From Deminuibacter sp966424055 (GTDB lineage Bacteria > Bacteroidota > Bacteroidia > Chitinophagales > Chitinophagaceae): a DNA stretch of 64,000 nt. The stretch covers positions 1 through 64,000 of the forward strand of contig CBJLMB010000025.1 in the NCBI GenBank assembly GCA_966424055.1, read 5' to 3'. The notes under the pieces were generated by a model. It was not told the origin of the DNA. It made no database searches and worked only from the letters and a program-made list of their open reading frames with translations. The number at the start of each line of letters is the position of its first letter. Positions within the stretch are counted from its first letter, which is position 1. A program made the translations under genes and the position numbers. Positions 1 to 10,118 of this stretch are shown piece by piece.

Positions 1-2812
1 GGTAAGCGTACTGGCAAAAGTGAGAGACGGGCGCCCCATTAAACTCGAAGGAAACGATTTATCACCTGTTACCAATGGCGGTACTTCTGCCAGGGTACAG
101 GCATCAGTACTGGAATTATACGATACTGCCAGGCTGCGCTTCCCAACCATCGACAATAAGGAAGTAACCCTGGAAGCAATAGACAAAGCCGTTGGCGAAT
201 CGCTGGCCAGCCTGGGTGGAGCTCCCGTGGTTATTTTAACCAGCACTATTACATCACCTTCTACCAAAGAGGTCATCAGCCAGTTCCTGGCTAAATACCC
301 CGGCAGCCGCCATGTAGTGTATGATGCGGTTTCTCAAACCGGCATCCTGCTGGCAAATGAAGCCACTTATGGCAAACGCGCTATCCCTTCTTACCGTTTC
401 GACAATGCAAAAGTGATCGTGAGCCTGGGTGCCGATTTTCTCGGTAACTGGCTGAGCGGTATTGAATACGCTGTTCAGTATGCCAAGAACAGGAAAGTGA
501 CCGATAAAACCACCGGAATGAGCAAGCACTACCAGTTTGAAAGTATGCTTAGCTTAACCGGTTCAAATGCTGATGAAAGGTATACACACCGTCCTTCTGA
601 AGCCGGCGCTGTAGCCGTAGCCCTGCTGAATGCCGTAAACGGCCAGGGTGCTACCGGTATTGCAGATGCCAAACTGAAAGCTGCTATCGAAAAAGCTGCG
701 AAAGACCTGAATGCACACAAAGGTGAAGCACTGGTAGTAAGCGGCAGCACCGATGTGAATGCACAGATCGTGGTGAATGCCATTAACGAAGCACTGCAGG
801 CCAATGGTAAAACCATTGACTGGAGCAGCACCCTCAATACCCGCCAGGGCATTGATGCAGATTTTGCCAAACTGGTAGACGACCTGAATGCCGGTTCTGT
901 TGGTGCCCTTTTGATACATGGTGCCAACCCCGCTTATACCTGGAACAACAGCCAGAAATTTATTGACGGTCTCAAAAAAGTACGTGTCAGCGTTTCATTC
1001 AATCCCAAAGCAGATGAAACCACACAGCTTTGTAAATATGTTATCCCCGATCACCACTTCCTTGAAAGCTGGGGTGATGCGGAGGCTAAAACAGGTTATT
1101 TCTCCCTGTTGCAGCCCACTATCTATCCTTTATTTAAAACCCGCCAGTGGCAGGATAGCCTGCTGAAATGGAGCGGAGCTACCACCGATTATCTCGGTTT
1201 TGTAAAGCAATACTGGGTTGCCAAACTGGGTGGAGAATCTGCCTGGGACAAAGCCCTGCAAGATGGGGTGATCAACCCGGCCACTGCCCCCGCAGCTACA
1301 GGCGCAGCTTTCAACAGCGGCAGTGTAGCCCAGGCTACTGCAGCATTGGGCAGCGGTAAAAAAGGCGGTAAATATGAGCTGGTGGTGTACGAAAAAATAA
1401 GCGTTGGTGTAAATGGTGCCGCCAACCCCTGGCTGCAGGAAATGCCCGACCCTATTACCAGGGCTACCTGGGATAACTATGCAGTCATTTCCCCGGCCCT
1501 GGCCAAATCACTGCTGGGGATAGACCTCGCCAAAAACGGTGATGCTGATGCATATGAAGTACATCCTGAAAAATATGTGCTGAAAATAACTGCCGGTGGC
1601 AAATCTGTTGAACTGCCTGCCGTAATTGTACCTGGTACACAGCCCGATACCATTGCCGTTGCACTGGGTTATGGCCGTACCGAAAAAGTAGGTAAAGCTG
1701 CAGTTGAATCAGGTAAAAACACTTTCCCGCTTACTTCTTTCAATGGCAGCACTGTAAGCTTTGTGCAGACAGATGTTGCAGTTGAAAAAACAGGCGATAA
1801 ATACAGGATCGCCACAACGCAAACCCATAGTGTGTATACCACACCGCAGGGTGAACGTACCGAGGTGATGAAAGAACTGACCCTGGCTGAGTTCCTGAAA
1901 GACAAAGAAGAAATTCTGCGCGACCGCGAAGAAGAACTGAAACCTTTCGGCGGCCTGAGCAATTATGAAAAACAGGGCACTATTTATCCTTACTACGACA
2001 AACCGGGTATCCATTGGGGTATGAGCGTTGACCTGAACAGCTGTTTTGGTTGCGGCGCCTGCGTGGTAGCCTGCCATGCCGAGAACAACGTACCTGTTGT
2101 AGGTAAGGCAGAAGTAGCGCGGTTCCATGATATGCACTGGCTGCGTATTGACCGTTACTACAGTGGTGATATGGAAAACCCCAAAGTGGTGTTCCAGCCG
2201 CTGATGTGCCAGCACTGCGATAATGCTCCCTGTGAGAATGTGTGCCCGGTAGATGCTACCCCGCACAGCAGTGAAGGTATGAACATGATGACGTATAACC
2301 GTTGTGTGGGTACAAGGTATTGTGCCAACAACTGTCCTTATAAAGTTCGCCGCTTTAACTGGGCCGATTATACCGGTGCCGACAGCTTCCCCGACAACCA
2401 GCGCCAGGTACTGTCTGATGTGGTATTGATGATGAACGACGATTTAACCAGGATGGTACTGAACCCCGATGTTACCGTTCGTTCACGTGGTGTGATGGAA
2501 AAATGCACCTTCTGCGTACAGCGTACCCAGGAAGGCAAGCTGAAAGCCAAGAAAGAAAGCCGCCCGCTGAAATCAGGCGAAAACAATGAATGGGATGTGA
2601 AAACAGCCTGCCAGCAGGCCTGCCCCACCAATGCCATTGTATTTGGTAATGCAAACGACAACAAAAGTGTTGTTACCACTGCAAGAGCAGAAAACCATTA
2701 CAGGTTATTCCATTCACTGGAGCAACTGCACACCATGCCTAATGTAAACTATCTGGCCAAAGTGCGCAACCTGGATGAAATAGAAAAAAAAGAAGAGAAA
2801 AAAGAAGCGTAA
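1..2812 (+). CDS. actB: Alternative complex III molybdopterin-like/iron-sulfur subunit ActB (5' truncated)
   Basis: The reading frame is already open at base 2 (codons begin there) and no convincing start lies inside the window, so the N-terminus, where ActB normally has a Tat signal, is missing. About the first 600 residues resemble the molybdopterin oxidoreductase fold. The C-terminal third is a ferredoxin-like domain with four cysteine groups: CFGCGACVVACH, CQHCDNAPCENVCP, CVGTRYCANNCPYKVRRFNW and CTFC plus CQQACP. In this family these bind three [4Fe-4S] and one [3Fe-4S] cluster and pass electrons from menaquinol toward cytochrome c. It heads the run actB-actC-actD-actE-actF-coxB-coxA, which fixes the assignment. 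The lysine/glutamate-rich tail is unremarkable. Confidence 0.95.
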   Translation, partial: VSVLAKVRDGRPIKLEGNDLSPVTNGGTSARVQASVLELYDTARLRFPTIDNKEVTLEAIDKAVGESLASLGGAPVVILTSTITSPSTKEVISQFLAKYPGSRHVVYDAVSQTGILLANEATYGKRAIPSYRFDNAKVIVSLGADFLGNWLSGIEYAVQYAKNRKVTDKTTGMSKHYQFESMLSLTGSNADERYTHRPSEAGAVAVALLNAVNGQGATGIADAKLKAAIEKAAKDLNAHKGEALVVSGSTDVNAQIVVNAINEALQANGKTIDWSSTLNTRQGIDADFAKLVDDLNAGSVGALLIHGANPAYTWNNSQKFIDGLKKVRVSVSFNPKADETTQLCKYVIPDHHFLESWGDAEAKTGYFSLLQPTIYPLFKTRQWQDSLLKWSGATTDYLGFVKQYWVAKLGGESAWDKALQDGVINPATAPAATGAAFNSGSVAQATAALGSGKKGGKYELVVYEKISVGVNGAANPWLQEMPDPITRATWDNYAVISPALAKSLLGIDLAKNGDADAYEVHPEKYVLKITAGGKSVELPAVIVPGTQPDTIAVALGYGRTEKVGKAAVESGKNTFPLTSFNGSTVSFVQTDVAVEKTGDKYRIATTQTHSVYTTPQGERTEVMKELTLAEFLKDKEEILRDREEELKPFGGLSNYEKQGTIYPYYDKPGIHWGMSVDLNSCFGCGACVVACHAENNVPVVGKAEVARFHDMHWLRIDRYYSGDMENPKVVFQPLMCQHCDNAPCENVCPVDATPHSSEGMNMMTYNRCVGTRYCANNCPYKVRRFNWADYTGADSFPDNQRQVLSDVVLMMNDDLTRMVLNPDVTVRSRGVMEKCTFCVQRTQEGKLKAKKESRPLKSGENNEWDVKTACQQACPTNAIVFGNANDNKSVVTTARAENHYRLFHSLEQLHTMPNVNYLAKVRNLDEIEKKEEKKEA

Positions 2813-2886
2813 ACAGGCTTTTTACGGGAAGAGATCGAAGTTATCATTAACAGACAACCGGGTTAGCCGGAGATAAACCATACCAA

Positions 2887-4329
2887 ATGTCATTATTGAA
2901 GTACGAATCACAGCTAAGGGAACCACTGGTAAATGGTAAGAAGGATTATCACCAGGTGTCGGAAGACATTTGCCGCCCCATCGAAATGAAACCAACCAAG
3001 TTGTGGTATGTAGGTTTTTTCATTGCGATAAGCTTTCTATTGTTCGGTGTGTATAGCGTTTACAGGGATGTTGCTTATGGTATCGGGCAGTGGAACCTGA
3101 ATAAAACAGTAGGTTGGGGTTGGGATATCACCAATTTCGTGTGGTGGGTAGGTATCGGTCACGCTGGTACACTGATCTCCGCGATCCTGCTGTTGTTCCG
3201 CCAGGGATGGAGAACAGGTGTGAACCGCGCGGCTGAAGCGATGACGATCTTCGCGGTAATGTGCGCTGGCCAGTTCCCTATCTTCCACATGGGTCGTGTA
3301 TGGATGGCCTTCTTCGTACTGCCTTATCCCAATACCCGCGGTCCTTTATGGCCTAACTTCAACTCTCCGCTGCTGTGGGACGTGTTCGCGATTTCTACCT
3401 ATTTCACCGTTTCGTTATTATTCTGGTATAGCGGTTTGCTTCCCGATTTTGCCACCGTACGCGACAGGGCGAAAACCAAACTGCGTAAATTATTATATGG
3501 TATCGCTGCATTCGGATGGACAGGTTCTACCAAACACTGGCAGCGCCACGAATCTTTATCACTGGTGCTCGCAGGCTTGTCTACACCGCTGGTACTGTCT
3601 GTGCATACCATCGTATCCTTCGACTTCGCCACATCAGTGATCCCAGGCTGGCATACCACTATCTTCCCGCCTTATTTCGTTGCGGGTGCGGTATTCTCCG
3701 GTTTCGCCATGGTGCAAACCCTGATGCTGATACTGAGAAAAGTATTTGTGCTGGAAGACTATATTACCATGGGCCATATCGAGGCGATGAACAAGGTGAT
3801 TGTGTTAACCGGTTCTATTGTAGGTTGTGCTTACCTGACCGAGCTGTTCATGGGCTGGTATAGCCAGAACAAATATGAAGGGTATACCTTCTGGTATAGC
3901 CGCGCCAACCTTTTCAGCCCCTATGGCTGGAGCTACTGGGGTATGATGGCCTGTAACGTACTGAGCCCGCAGATATTCTGGTTCCGTAAAATGAGAAGGA
4001 ACATTTTCGTAACCTTCTTCATGAGTATCATTGTGAACATCGGTATGTGGTTCGAACGTTTTGTGATCATCGTTACTTCGCTGTACAGGGATTACCTGCC
4101 TTCCAGCTGGTCTACCTACTACAGCCCCACTATCTGGGAAATGGGCTTTTACATTGGAACATTCGGCCTGTTCTTCACCTGCTTCTTCCTGTTTGCAAAA
4201 TACTTCCCGGTAATTGCGATCGCCGAGATCAAGTCAGTACTGAAAACAAGCGGTGAAAACTTCAAAGAAGGTGTCACCAAAGAAGAAGAAATGGCACCTG
4301 AAACCTTTGCACACGAGTACGCTCACTAA
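2887..4329 (+). CDS. actC: Alternative complex III membrane quinol-binding subunit ActC (NrfD-like)
   Basis: 480-residue integral membrane protein of the NrfD/PsrC family. It has about ten hydrophobic helices, beginning around residue 41 (a GFFIAISFLLFGVYSVY segment), and hydrophilic ends. In alternative complex III, ActC anchors ActB and forms one of the quinol sites. It starts 74 bases after actB and precedes actD by about 85 bases in the same direction, the standard act order. The length is normal for the family. The start at the first ATG fits the conserved hydrophilic N-terminal segment that begins MSLLKYESQLREPLV. Confidence 0.95.
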   Translation: MSLLKYESQLREPLVNGKKDYHQVSEDICRPIEMKPTKLWYVGFFIAISFLLFGVYSVYRDVAYGIGQWNLNKTVGWGWDITNFVWWVGIGHAGTLISAILLLFRQGWRTGVNRAAEAMTIFAVMCAGQFPIFHMGRVWMAFFVLPYPNTRGPLWPNFNSPLLWDVFAISTYFTVSLLFWYSGLLPDFATVRDRAKTKLRKLLYGIAAFGWTGSTKHWQRHESLSLVLAGLSTPLVLSVHTIVSFDFATSVIPGWHTTIFPPYFVAGAVFSGFAMVQTLMLILRKVFVLEDYITMGHIEAMNKVIVLTGSIVGCAYLTELFMGWYSQNKYEGYTFWYSRANLFSPYGWSYWGMMACNVLSPQIFWFRKMRRNIFVTFFMSIIVNIGMWFERFVIIVTSLYRDYLPSSWSTYYSPTIWEMGFYIGTFGLFFTCFFLFAKYFPVIAIAEIKSVLKTSGENFKEGVTKEEEMAPETFAHEYAH

Positions 4330-4414
4330 TAGTAAAGGCTGACTGGCTGATAAAGAAAGACGAAAAGGATTTTAAATAATTACTCACTAAAATTTCCCTA
4401 CGGGGATCAGGAGT

Positions 4415-5005
4415 ATGGCAAAAAAGAAATTTGTAGTTGGTTGCTTTGATGATGAAGCAGTTTTGTTTCCCGCGGTAAAAAAAGTTCGTACAGCGGGGTA
4501 CAAGATACATGATGTGTACACGCCTTTTCCGGTACACGGCCTCGATCATGCCATGGGCTTGAGGGAAACCAGTTTGCATACTGCCGGCTTTATTTACGGT
4601 ATTACCGGTACTACTACAGCATTGAGTGGTATTGGCTGGATATTTACCAAAGACTGGCCGGTGAATATTGGCGGTAAGCCGCATTTCGCGCTGCCAGCAT
4701 GGATTCCCATCACTTTCGAGTTAACTGTATTGTTTGCGGCCGTAGGCATGGTATTGACCTTCTGTTACCTCTGCCAGCTGGCTCCTTTTGTGAAAAAGCA
4801 TCATTTCCATGCAAGGGCTACTGACGACCTGTTTGTAATGGTAATTGAATGTACCAGTAAAACCAATGTTGACGACCTGAAAGGCTTTTTGAGCAGCAAT
4901 GGCGCCAAAGAGATCAATGTGCAGGATGTAGAACCCGGTTGGTGGTGGGGTCGTTACGACAAAGAACAACAACTGATCAGGGATACAGAAATAGAAGTTG
5001 CTTAA
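4415..5005 (+). CDS. actD: Alternative complex III subunit ActD (DUF3341)
   Basis: 196-residue protein of the DUF3341 family. It opens with a soluble region that begins MAKKKFVVGCFDDE, then has two membrane helices at about residues 55-75 and 95-125, and ends in a soluble C-terminal part. ActD is a small membrane subunit of alternative complex III with no cofactor of its own; it packs beside the large subunits. The spacing to actC and actE is under 100 bases and the gene order is canonical. The sequence shows nothing abnormal. Confidence 0.93.
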   Translation: MAKKKFVVGCFDDEAVLFPAVKKVRTAGYKIHDVYTPFPVHGLDHAMGLRETSLHTAGFIYGITGTTTALSGIGWIFTKDWPVNIGGKPHFALPAWIPITFELTVLFAAVGMVLTFCYLCQLAPFVKKHHFHARATDDLFVMVIECTSKTNVDDLKGFLSSNGAKEINVQDVEPGWWWGRYDKEQQLIRDTEIEVA

Positions 5006-5096
5006 TTAAAATAGGCAGAAAAAGAGAATATACGCTTAATTCCAGGTAAGATGCAGCGGCCGCTTAGCCGGAACGCTGGAGAAACAAAAAGTACAG

Positions 5097-5738
5097 ATGA
5101 AAAAATTATCAATCATAGCTGTTTTTGCTGCAGGTGTTGCACTGGTAAGCTGCAGTGACGTAAAGCGTAAGCCCGGCGCCATTTATATGCCTGATATGGC
5201 TTATAGCCGTGCCTATGAAACATATGCTGATCATAGTGATCTGGAGAAAGAAGGTGTTAGCTATAATAACCGGCCTGTTGCCGGAACCGTTGCCCGCGGT
5301 GAAGAACTGCATTTTCCGCTGGCTAAAGATGCTGCTGGTGATACCGTTAATTATGTGGCATCCAAACAGATTGTTAATCCTGTACCGGCATTGACAGCTG
5401 CTGAACTGAAAGAATCTGAACGTCTTTACCTGATCAATTGCGGTATTTGCCATGGTGCCAAGCTGAATGGCGACGGCCCGCTGTATAAAGGCGGCAATGG
5501 CCCGTTCCCGGCTAAGCCCGCTACCCTGGTAGGCGATGCCAAATACGAAGCAATGCCTGATGGCCAGATGTTTTACTCTATCACCTATGGTAAAAACCTG
5601 ATGGGCAGCTATGCTTCGCAGCTTACACGTAAACAACGCTGGATGATTATTCACTATATAAAGGCTAAACAATCAGAAGGTAAAGCTGGCTCTGCTACTG
5701 CTCCGGCCGCAGACAGCACTGCCACAGCAAAAAAATAA
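5097..5738 (+). CDS. actE: Alternative complex III monoheme cytochrome c lipoprotein ActE
   Basis: 213-residue lipoprotein. A signal peptide ends in a lipobox with Cys19 (ALVSC). One CxxCH heme-binding motif is present at residues 115-119 (CGICH), inside a cytochrome c fold; the Met in KNLMGSY is a plausible sixth ligand. In alternative complex III, ActE is the monoheme c subunit that takes electrons from the complex and passes them toward the oxidase. The tail after about residue 190 is rich in Ala, Thr and Ser and probably unstructured. Its place between actD and actF supports the call. Confidence 0.94.
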   Translation: MKKLSIIAVFAAGVALVSCSDVKRKPGAIYMPDMAYSRAYETYADHSDLEKEGVSYNNRPVAGTVARGEELHFPLAKDAAGDTVNYVASKQIVNPVPALTAAELKESERLYLINCGICHGAKLNGDGPLYKGGNGPFPAKPATLVGDAKYEAMPDGQMFYSITYGKNLMGSYASQLTRKQRWMIIHYIKAKQSEGKAGSATAPAADSTATAKK

Positions 5739-5793
5739 CAGAAAGAAAAGAGAAGAGCGCAACAATACTTAACCAGAGATAAAAGAGATTACA

Positions 5794-7023
5794 ATGGCAT
5801 CTATCAAAGAGCAATTTGAGATACCCGGTAAAATGAAGACATGGTCAATGGCCCTCATTGCTGTTGGCTTGCTGGCTTTGATTATTGGTTTTGTTACCAA
5901 GGGTACCAGCAGTGATGAGCATGAAAAAACCATCTTCTGGGGTACACTGATGTACAACAGCTTGTTTTTCATGCTTATTTGTAATGCCAGCATGTTTTTC
6001 ATCTGTGCAACAACCCTGGCTATGGGTGGCTGGCAAACCGTTTTCCGCCGTATACCAGAAGCTATCTCCACCCTGGTGCCTATTTTTGGATCTATCACTT
6101 TCCTGATCCTGATCTATATCGTATTCATCGATCATAATCATCATATTTACCATTGGCTGAGCAAAGAAGCTGCCGAAGACCCTGTCCTGAAAGGAAAACT
6201 GGGCTTCCTGAACCCTGCTTTCTTCCTGATATGGACTATTCTGGCCATTGGTTTGTGGATCATACTGGGTGCCCGTATGCGTAAACTGAGCACTGAAGCC
6301 GATGAAGCAGCCCTGAACGGTGAAGTAGGCCAGAGCTTTATCTGGAGAAATACAGTAACAGCCTCCCTGTTCATTGTATGGTTCGCCCTCACCGTAGGTT
6401 CTACTGTTCCCTGGTTGTGGATGATGAGCATCGATGCACACTGGTACAGCACCATGTACAGCTGGTATACTTTTGCAAGCTCTTTTGTATCTGGTATGTC
6501 ACTGATCGCCCTCTGGGTTATTTACCTCAAAAACAAAGGATACCTGGAATATACCAACGAAGAGCACCTGCATGATATTGGTAAATTCATGTTCGCATTC
6601 TCTATATTCTGGACCTACCTCTGGTTTGCCCAGTACATGCTGATCTGGTATGCCAATATTCCCGAAGAAACAGTTTACTTTAAACATCGTGTACAGGGAC
6701 CCTATAGAGGCATCTTTTTCTTAAACATTATTATCAATTTCGTTTGCCCCATCCTAATTTTGATGAAACGCTCCGCCAAACGGAACTATACCCTGATGAC
6801 ATTTATGGCGGTGCTTATTCTCTTTGGTCACTGGATCGACTTCTACCAGATGGTAATGGGTAGCTTGTCAAAAGACCATGTAACCCTCGGATGGCTGGAT
6901 TTTGGTATTGCCGCTTTATTTATAGGACTGATGATACATTTTGTAGGGAGAGCGCTGGCCAAAAAGCCCCTGGTACCCAAATACCACCCGTTCCTCAAAG
7001 AAAGTATCATTCACCATACTTAA
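5794..7023 (+). CDS. actF: Alternative complex III membrane subunit ActF (second NrfD-like subunit)
   Basis: 409-residue polytopic membrane protein with about ten helices, distantly similar to ActC. ActF is the second quinone-type membrane subunit of alternative complex III and is thought to take part in proton movement. The end of the protein (LVPKYHPFLKESIIHHT) is polar and probably cytoplasmic. The gene lies 55 bases after actE and 79 bases before coxB, so the quinol oxidoreductase and terminal oxidase are probably co-transcribed, which agrees with the known ACIII-oxidase supercomplexes. Confidence 0.93.
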   Translation: MASIKEQFEIPGKMKTWSMALIAVGLLALIIGFVTKGTSSDEHEKTIFWGTLMYNSLFFMLICNASMFFICATTLAMGGWQTVFRRIPEAISTLVPIFGSITFLILIYIVFIDHNHHIYHWLSKEAAEDPVLKGKLGFLNPAFFLIWTILAIGLWIILGARMRKLSTEADEAALNGEVGQSFIWRNTVTASLFIVWFALTVGSTVPWLWMMSIDAHWYSTMYSWYTFASSFVSGMSLIALWVIYLKNKGYLEYTNEEHLHDIGKFMFAFSIFWTYLWFAQYMLIWYANIPEETVYFKHRVQGPYRGIFFLNIIINFVCPILILMKRSAKRNYTLMTFMAVLILFGHWIDFYQMVMGSLSKDHVTLGWLDFGIAALFIGLMIHFVGRALAKKPLVPKYHPFLKESIIHHT

Positions 7024-7102
7024 CGGATATAGTAACAGGCAGCAACCACTGCCCCGGATAGAAAGTGTTTTATTAAAGAATTAGAAAATTACTGATAGCG
7101 TT

Positions 7103-8221
7103 ATGTCAATGTTTTTTACCATCGCAGTGATCGTCCTGGTTTTTCTGGTCATCTTCCAGATTGCCAAAGCCAGTGAATATGTATCAGTGCTGAAAGGCGA
7201 AGAGAAATCACGTGCACAGCAGAACAAGATCAATGGTTTTTTCATGATCGCCTTCCTGGTGCTGGGCCTGGTGGGTGTGTACTGGTGTAATGAGTTACTG
7301 TATAAGAAAACATTGCTGCCGCAGGGTTCAGCCAGTGTGCAGGGTGAAAAAGTAGATTCCATGCTGTGGGTAACCGTAGTAGTTACTGGTGTGGTATTTT
7401 TCATCACACAGATCGCCCTGTTCTGGTTTGCATATAAATACCAGGAAAACCCCAAACGAAAAGCTTTCTTCTTTCCCCATAACAATACCATGGAAATTGT
7501 TTGGACAGTGGTTCCGGCCATTGCCCTTACTGTACTGGTGGTGATCGGTTTGCGCAACTGGTTCTTGTTTACCAGCGATGCACCTTCCAATGCACTTACT
7601 GTTGAGGTGACCGGTAAACAGTTTGGCTGGATCTTCCGCTACCCCGGTAAAGATGGTGTATTGGGTAAAAAATATTTCAGGGTAATTGATGCGGCTTCCA
7701 ACTCGCTGGGCCTGATCTGGAAAGACAGTGCCGAGCTGAGGCTGAAAGATGACCCTGCCACACACGACGATATCGTAACAGAACAAACTGTTTATGTGGT
7801 GAAAGGCCGCCCGGTGAAATTCATCATCGGTTCCAGGGATGTGATCCATGATGTGGGTTTGCCCCAGTTCCGTATGAAAATGGATGCTGTACCCGGTACA
7901 CCCACTACCATGTGGTTCACACCTAAGTTCACCACCAAAGAAATGAAAGAGAAAACCGGCAATCCTGATTTCCAGTATGAAATCAGCTGTGACCAGATGT
8001 GCGGTAATGGCCACTACTCTATGAAAGGTGTGGTGGAAGTGGTTACACAGGCCGAATACGATGAATGGATGGCTAAACAGAAGCCTGCCTATGTGAATGC
8101 ATTCCCTGAAAAAGAAGCACCAACCCCGGCAGCCGCTCCGGCACCAGCTGACAGCACCAAGAAAGCTGCAGTTAAAACAGCCGAAGCCGGTAAAGATGCT
8201 GTGGCCATTAAAAAATCATAA
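7103..8221 (+). CDS. coxB: Cytochrome c oxidase subunit II with CuA site
   Basis: 372-residue subunit II. It has four predicted helices (about residues 4-21, 44-62, 88-111 and 129-155) rather than the usual two, followed by the periplasmic cupredoxin domain. The CuA ligands are visible: His249 (DVIHDVG), Cys296, Cys300, His304 and Met307 in CDQMCGNGHYSM. Gln298 stands where classical subunits II have Glu, whose backbone carbonyl binds copper, so CuA should still form. The C-terminal 60 residues are a low-complexity Ala/Pro/Lys tail with no cytochrome c domain. ActE or another cytochrome must donate the electrons. Confidence 0.95.
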   Translation: MSMFFTIAVIVLVFLVIFQIAKASEYVSVLKGEEKSRAQQNKINGFFMIAFLVLGLVGVYWCNELLYKKTLLPQGSASVQGEKVDSMLWVTVVVTGVVFFITQIALFWFAYKYQENPKRKAFFFPHNNTMEIVWTVVPAIALTVLVVIGLRNWFLFTSDAPSNALTVEVTGKQFGWIFRYPGKDGVLGKKYFRVIDAASNSLGLIWKDSAELRLKDDPATHDDIVTEQTVYVVKGRPVKFIIGSRDVIHDVGLPQFRMKMDAVPGTPTTMWFTPKFTTKEMKEKTGNPDFQYEISCDQMCGNGHYSMKGVVEVVTQAEYDEWMAKQKPAYVNAFPEKEAPTPAAAPAPADSTKKAAVKTAEAGKDAVAIKKS

Positions 8222-8291
8222 GGTAAAGACGATTGGCTTTACCGGAAAAATTTAAAGAAGATCCTTACTTAGTTTTAATAAAGAGTTTGAT

Positions 8292-10106
8292 ATGAGTAAC
8301 GAAGCTGTTTTGCATACAAATGTTGGTGTTTCCCACGGGCATGATGCTCATCATGACGAACATGGGCATCATCACGAGACGTTCATTACCAAATACGTAT
8401 TCAGCCAGGACCATAAGATGATCGGTAAACAGTTCCTGATCACTGGTATGGTTTGGGCCGTATTGGGTGGTTTGATGTCGGTTCTGTTCCGTTTGCAGCT
8501 TGGCTACCCCGATTCTTCCTTCCCCTGGCTGGAAGATATCCTGGGTAAATGGGCAAAAGGTGGCCATATCAGTGCCGAAGCGTATTATGCACTGGTTACC
8601 ACGCACGGCACAGTACTGGTGTTCTTTGTATTAACAGCCGGTTTAAGTGGTACTTTTTCCAACTTCCTGATCCCTTTACAGGTGGGCGCCCGTGATATGG
8701 CCTCACCGCTGATGAATATGCTGAGCTACTGGTTCTTCTTTGCTGCCAGTGTGGTGATGCTTTCTTCTATGTTTGTAGAAACCGGTCCGTTCAGCGGTGG
8801 CTGGACAGCCTATCCTCCACTGAGTGCGCTGGGTGATGCCTCTCCAGGTTCTAAAACGGGTATGGATCTCTGGTTAACAGCGATGGCCCTGTTCGTGGTA
8901 TCGCAGCTGCTGGCCGGTTTGAACTATATTGCCACAGTACTGAACATGCGTACCAAAGGTATGAGCATGACCCGCCTGCCACTGACCATCTGGGCCCTGT
9001 TCTTTACCGCTGTACTGGGTGTATTATCCTTCCCCGTACTGTTCTCTGGTTTTATCCTGCTGATATTCGACCGTAATTTCGGTACCAGCTTCTACCTGTC
9101 TGATATCTTTATTGCCAGCACCGGCGCTCTTCCCAATGAAGGCGGTAGTGCGATCCTTTACCAACACCTGTTCTGGTTCCTGGGGCACCCTGAAGTATAT
9201 ATCATCCTGTTGCCTGCAATGGGTATGGTATCTGAAATATTGTCGACCAATGCACGTAAACCCATCTTCGGTTATATGGCGATGGTGGGCTCTATGTTTG
9301 CGATTGTTGTACTGGCCTTCCTGGTATGGGCACACCACATGTTTGTAACGGGGCTCAATCCGTTCCTCGGGTCTATCTTCGTATTGCTTACATTGCTGAT
9401 CGCCGTGCCATCGGCCATTAAAGTGTTCAACTGGTTAACCACCCTCTGGCGCGGTAATATCCGCTTCACACCGGGTATGCTGTTTGCCATTGGCTTTGTG
9501 AGCCTGTTCATTTCCGGTGGTTTAACTGGTATCTGGCTGGGTAATTCAGCACTCGATATTCACCTGCACGATACTTATTTCGTAATTGCCCACTTCCATA
9601 TAGTAATGGGTGTGGCCTCTATGTTCGGTATGTTTGCCGGTATTTATCACTGGTATCCCAAGATGTACGGCCGTTATATGAACAATACCCTGGGTTATGT
9701 ACATTTCTGGTTAACCATCATCGGTGCTTACCTGATCTTCTGGCCAATGCACTACGAAGGTTTGGCCGGTATGCCCCGCCGTTATTATGATTATGGCAAC
9801 TGGGAAAGCTTTAAGCAGTTTCTTTCACTGAACAGGTTCATCAGTACCGTGGTGATCATTGTATTTGCAGTACAAATCCTGTTCCTGCTCAACTTCTTCT
9901 ATTCTATTTTCAAAGGAAGAAAAGTAACATCTCAAAACCCCTGGGGTTCTAATACACTGGAATGGACTACACCAATTAAACCCGGTCACGGTAACTGGCC
10001 TGGTGAAATTCCGGAAGTACACCGCTGGGCATATGATTATGGTAAAGATGGTAAAGATTTCATTGCACAAACCACACCGGTGGGCGCAGATGAAAGCCAT
10101 CATTAA
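8292..10106 (+). CDS. coxA: Cytochrome c oxidase subunit I
   Basis: 604-residue catalytic subunit with about 12 helices. Heme and copper ligands are all visible: His105 (TTHGT) and His436 for the low-spin heme, His434 for heme a3, and His299, His348 and His349 for CuB. GHPEVY at 298-303 carries the D-channel Glu301 and the cross-linked Tyr303, so this is a type A1, proton-pumping heme-copper oxidase. The first 30 residues hold ten histidines (for example HGHDAHHDEHGHHH), an unusual possible metal-binding tail. The gene follows coxB by 70 bases. Confidence 0.97.
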   Translation: MSNEAVLHTNVGVSHGHDAHHDEHGHHHETFITKYVFSQDHKMIGKQFLITGMVWAVLGGLMSVLFRLQLGYPDSSFPWLEDILGKWAKGGHISAEAYYALVTTHGTVLVFFVLTAGLSGTFSNFLIPLQVGARDMASPLMNMLSYWFFFAASVVMLSSMFVETGPFSGGWTAYPPLSALGDASPGSKTGMDLWLTAMALFVVSQLLAGLNYIATVLNMRTKGMSMTRLPLTIWALFFTAVLGVLSFPVLFSGFILLIFDRNFGTSFYLSDIFIASTGALPNEGGSAILYQHLFWFLGHPEVYIILLPAMGMVSEILSTNARKPIFGYMAMVGSMFAIVVLAFLVWAHHMFVTGLNPFLGSIFVLLTLLIAVPSAIKVFNWLTTLWRGNIRFTPGMLFAIGFVSLFISGGLTGIWLGNSALDIHLHDTYFVIAHFHIVMGVASMFGMFAGIYHWYPKMYGRYMNNTLGYVHFWLTIIGAYLIFWPMHYEGLAGMPRRYYDYGNWESFKQFLSLNRFISTVVIIVFAVQILFLLNFFYSIFKGRKVTSQNPWGSNTLEWTTPIKPGHGNWPGEIPEVHRWAYDYGKDGKDFIAQTTPVGADESHH

Positions 10107-10118
10107 ACAATAAATTAT

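Noticed and set aside
1709..2266. 185-codon minus-strand frame inside actB
   Set aside because: Antisense shadow of the iron-sulfur domain; the sense strand has the conserved Cys motifs.
5109..5672. 187-codon minus-strand frame inside actE
   Set aside because: Antisense shadow of the cytochrome gene; the sense strand shows a lipobox and heme motif.
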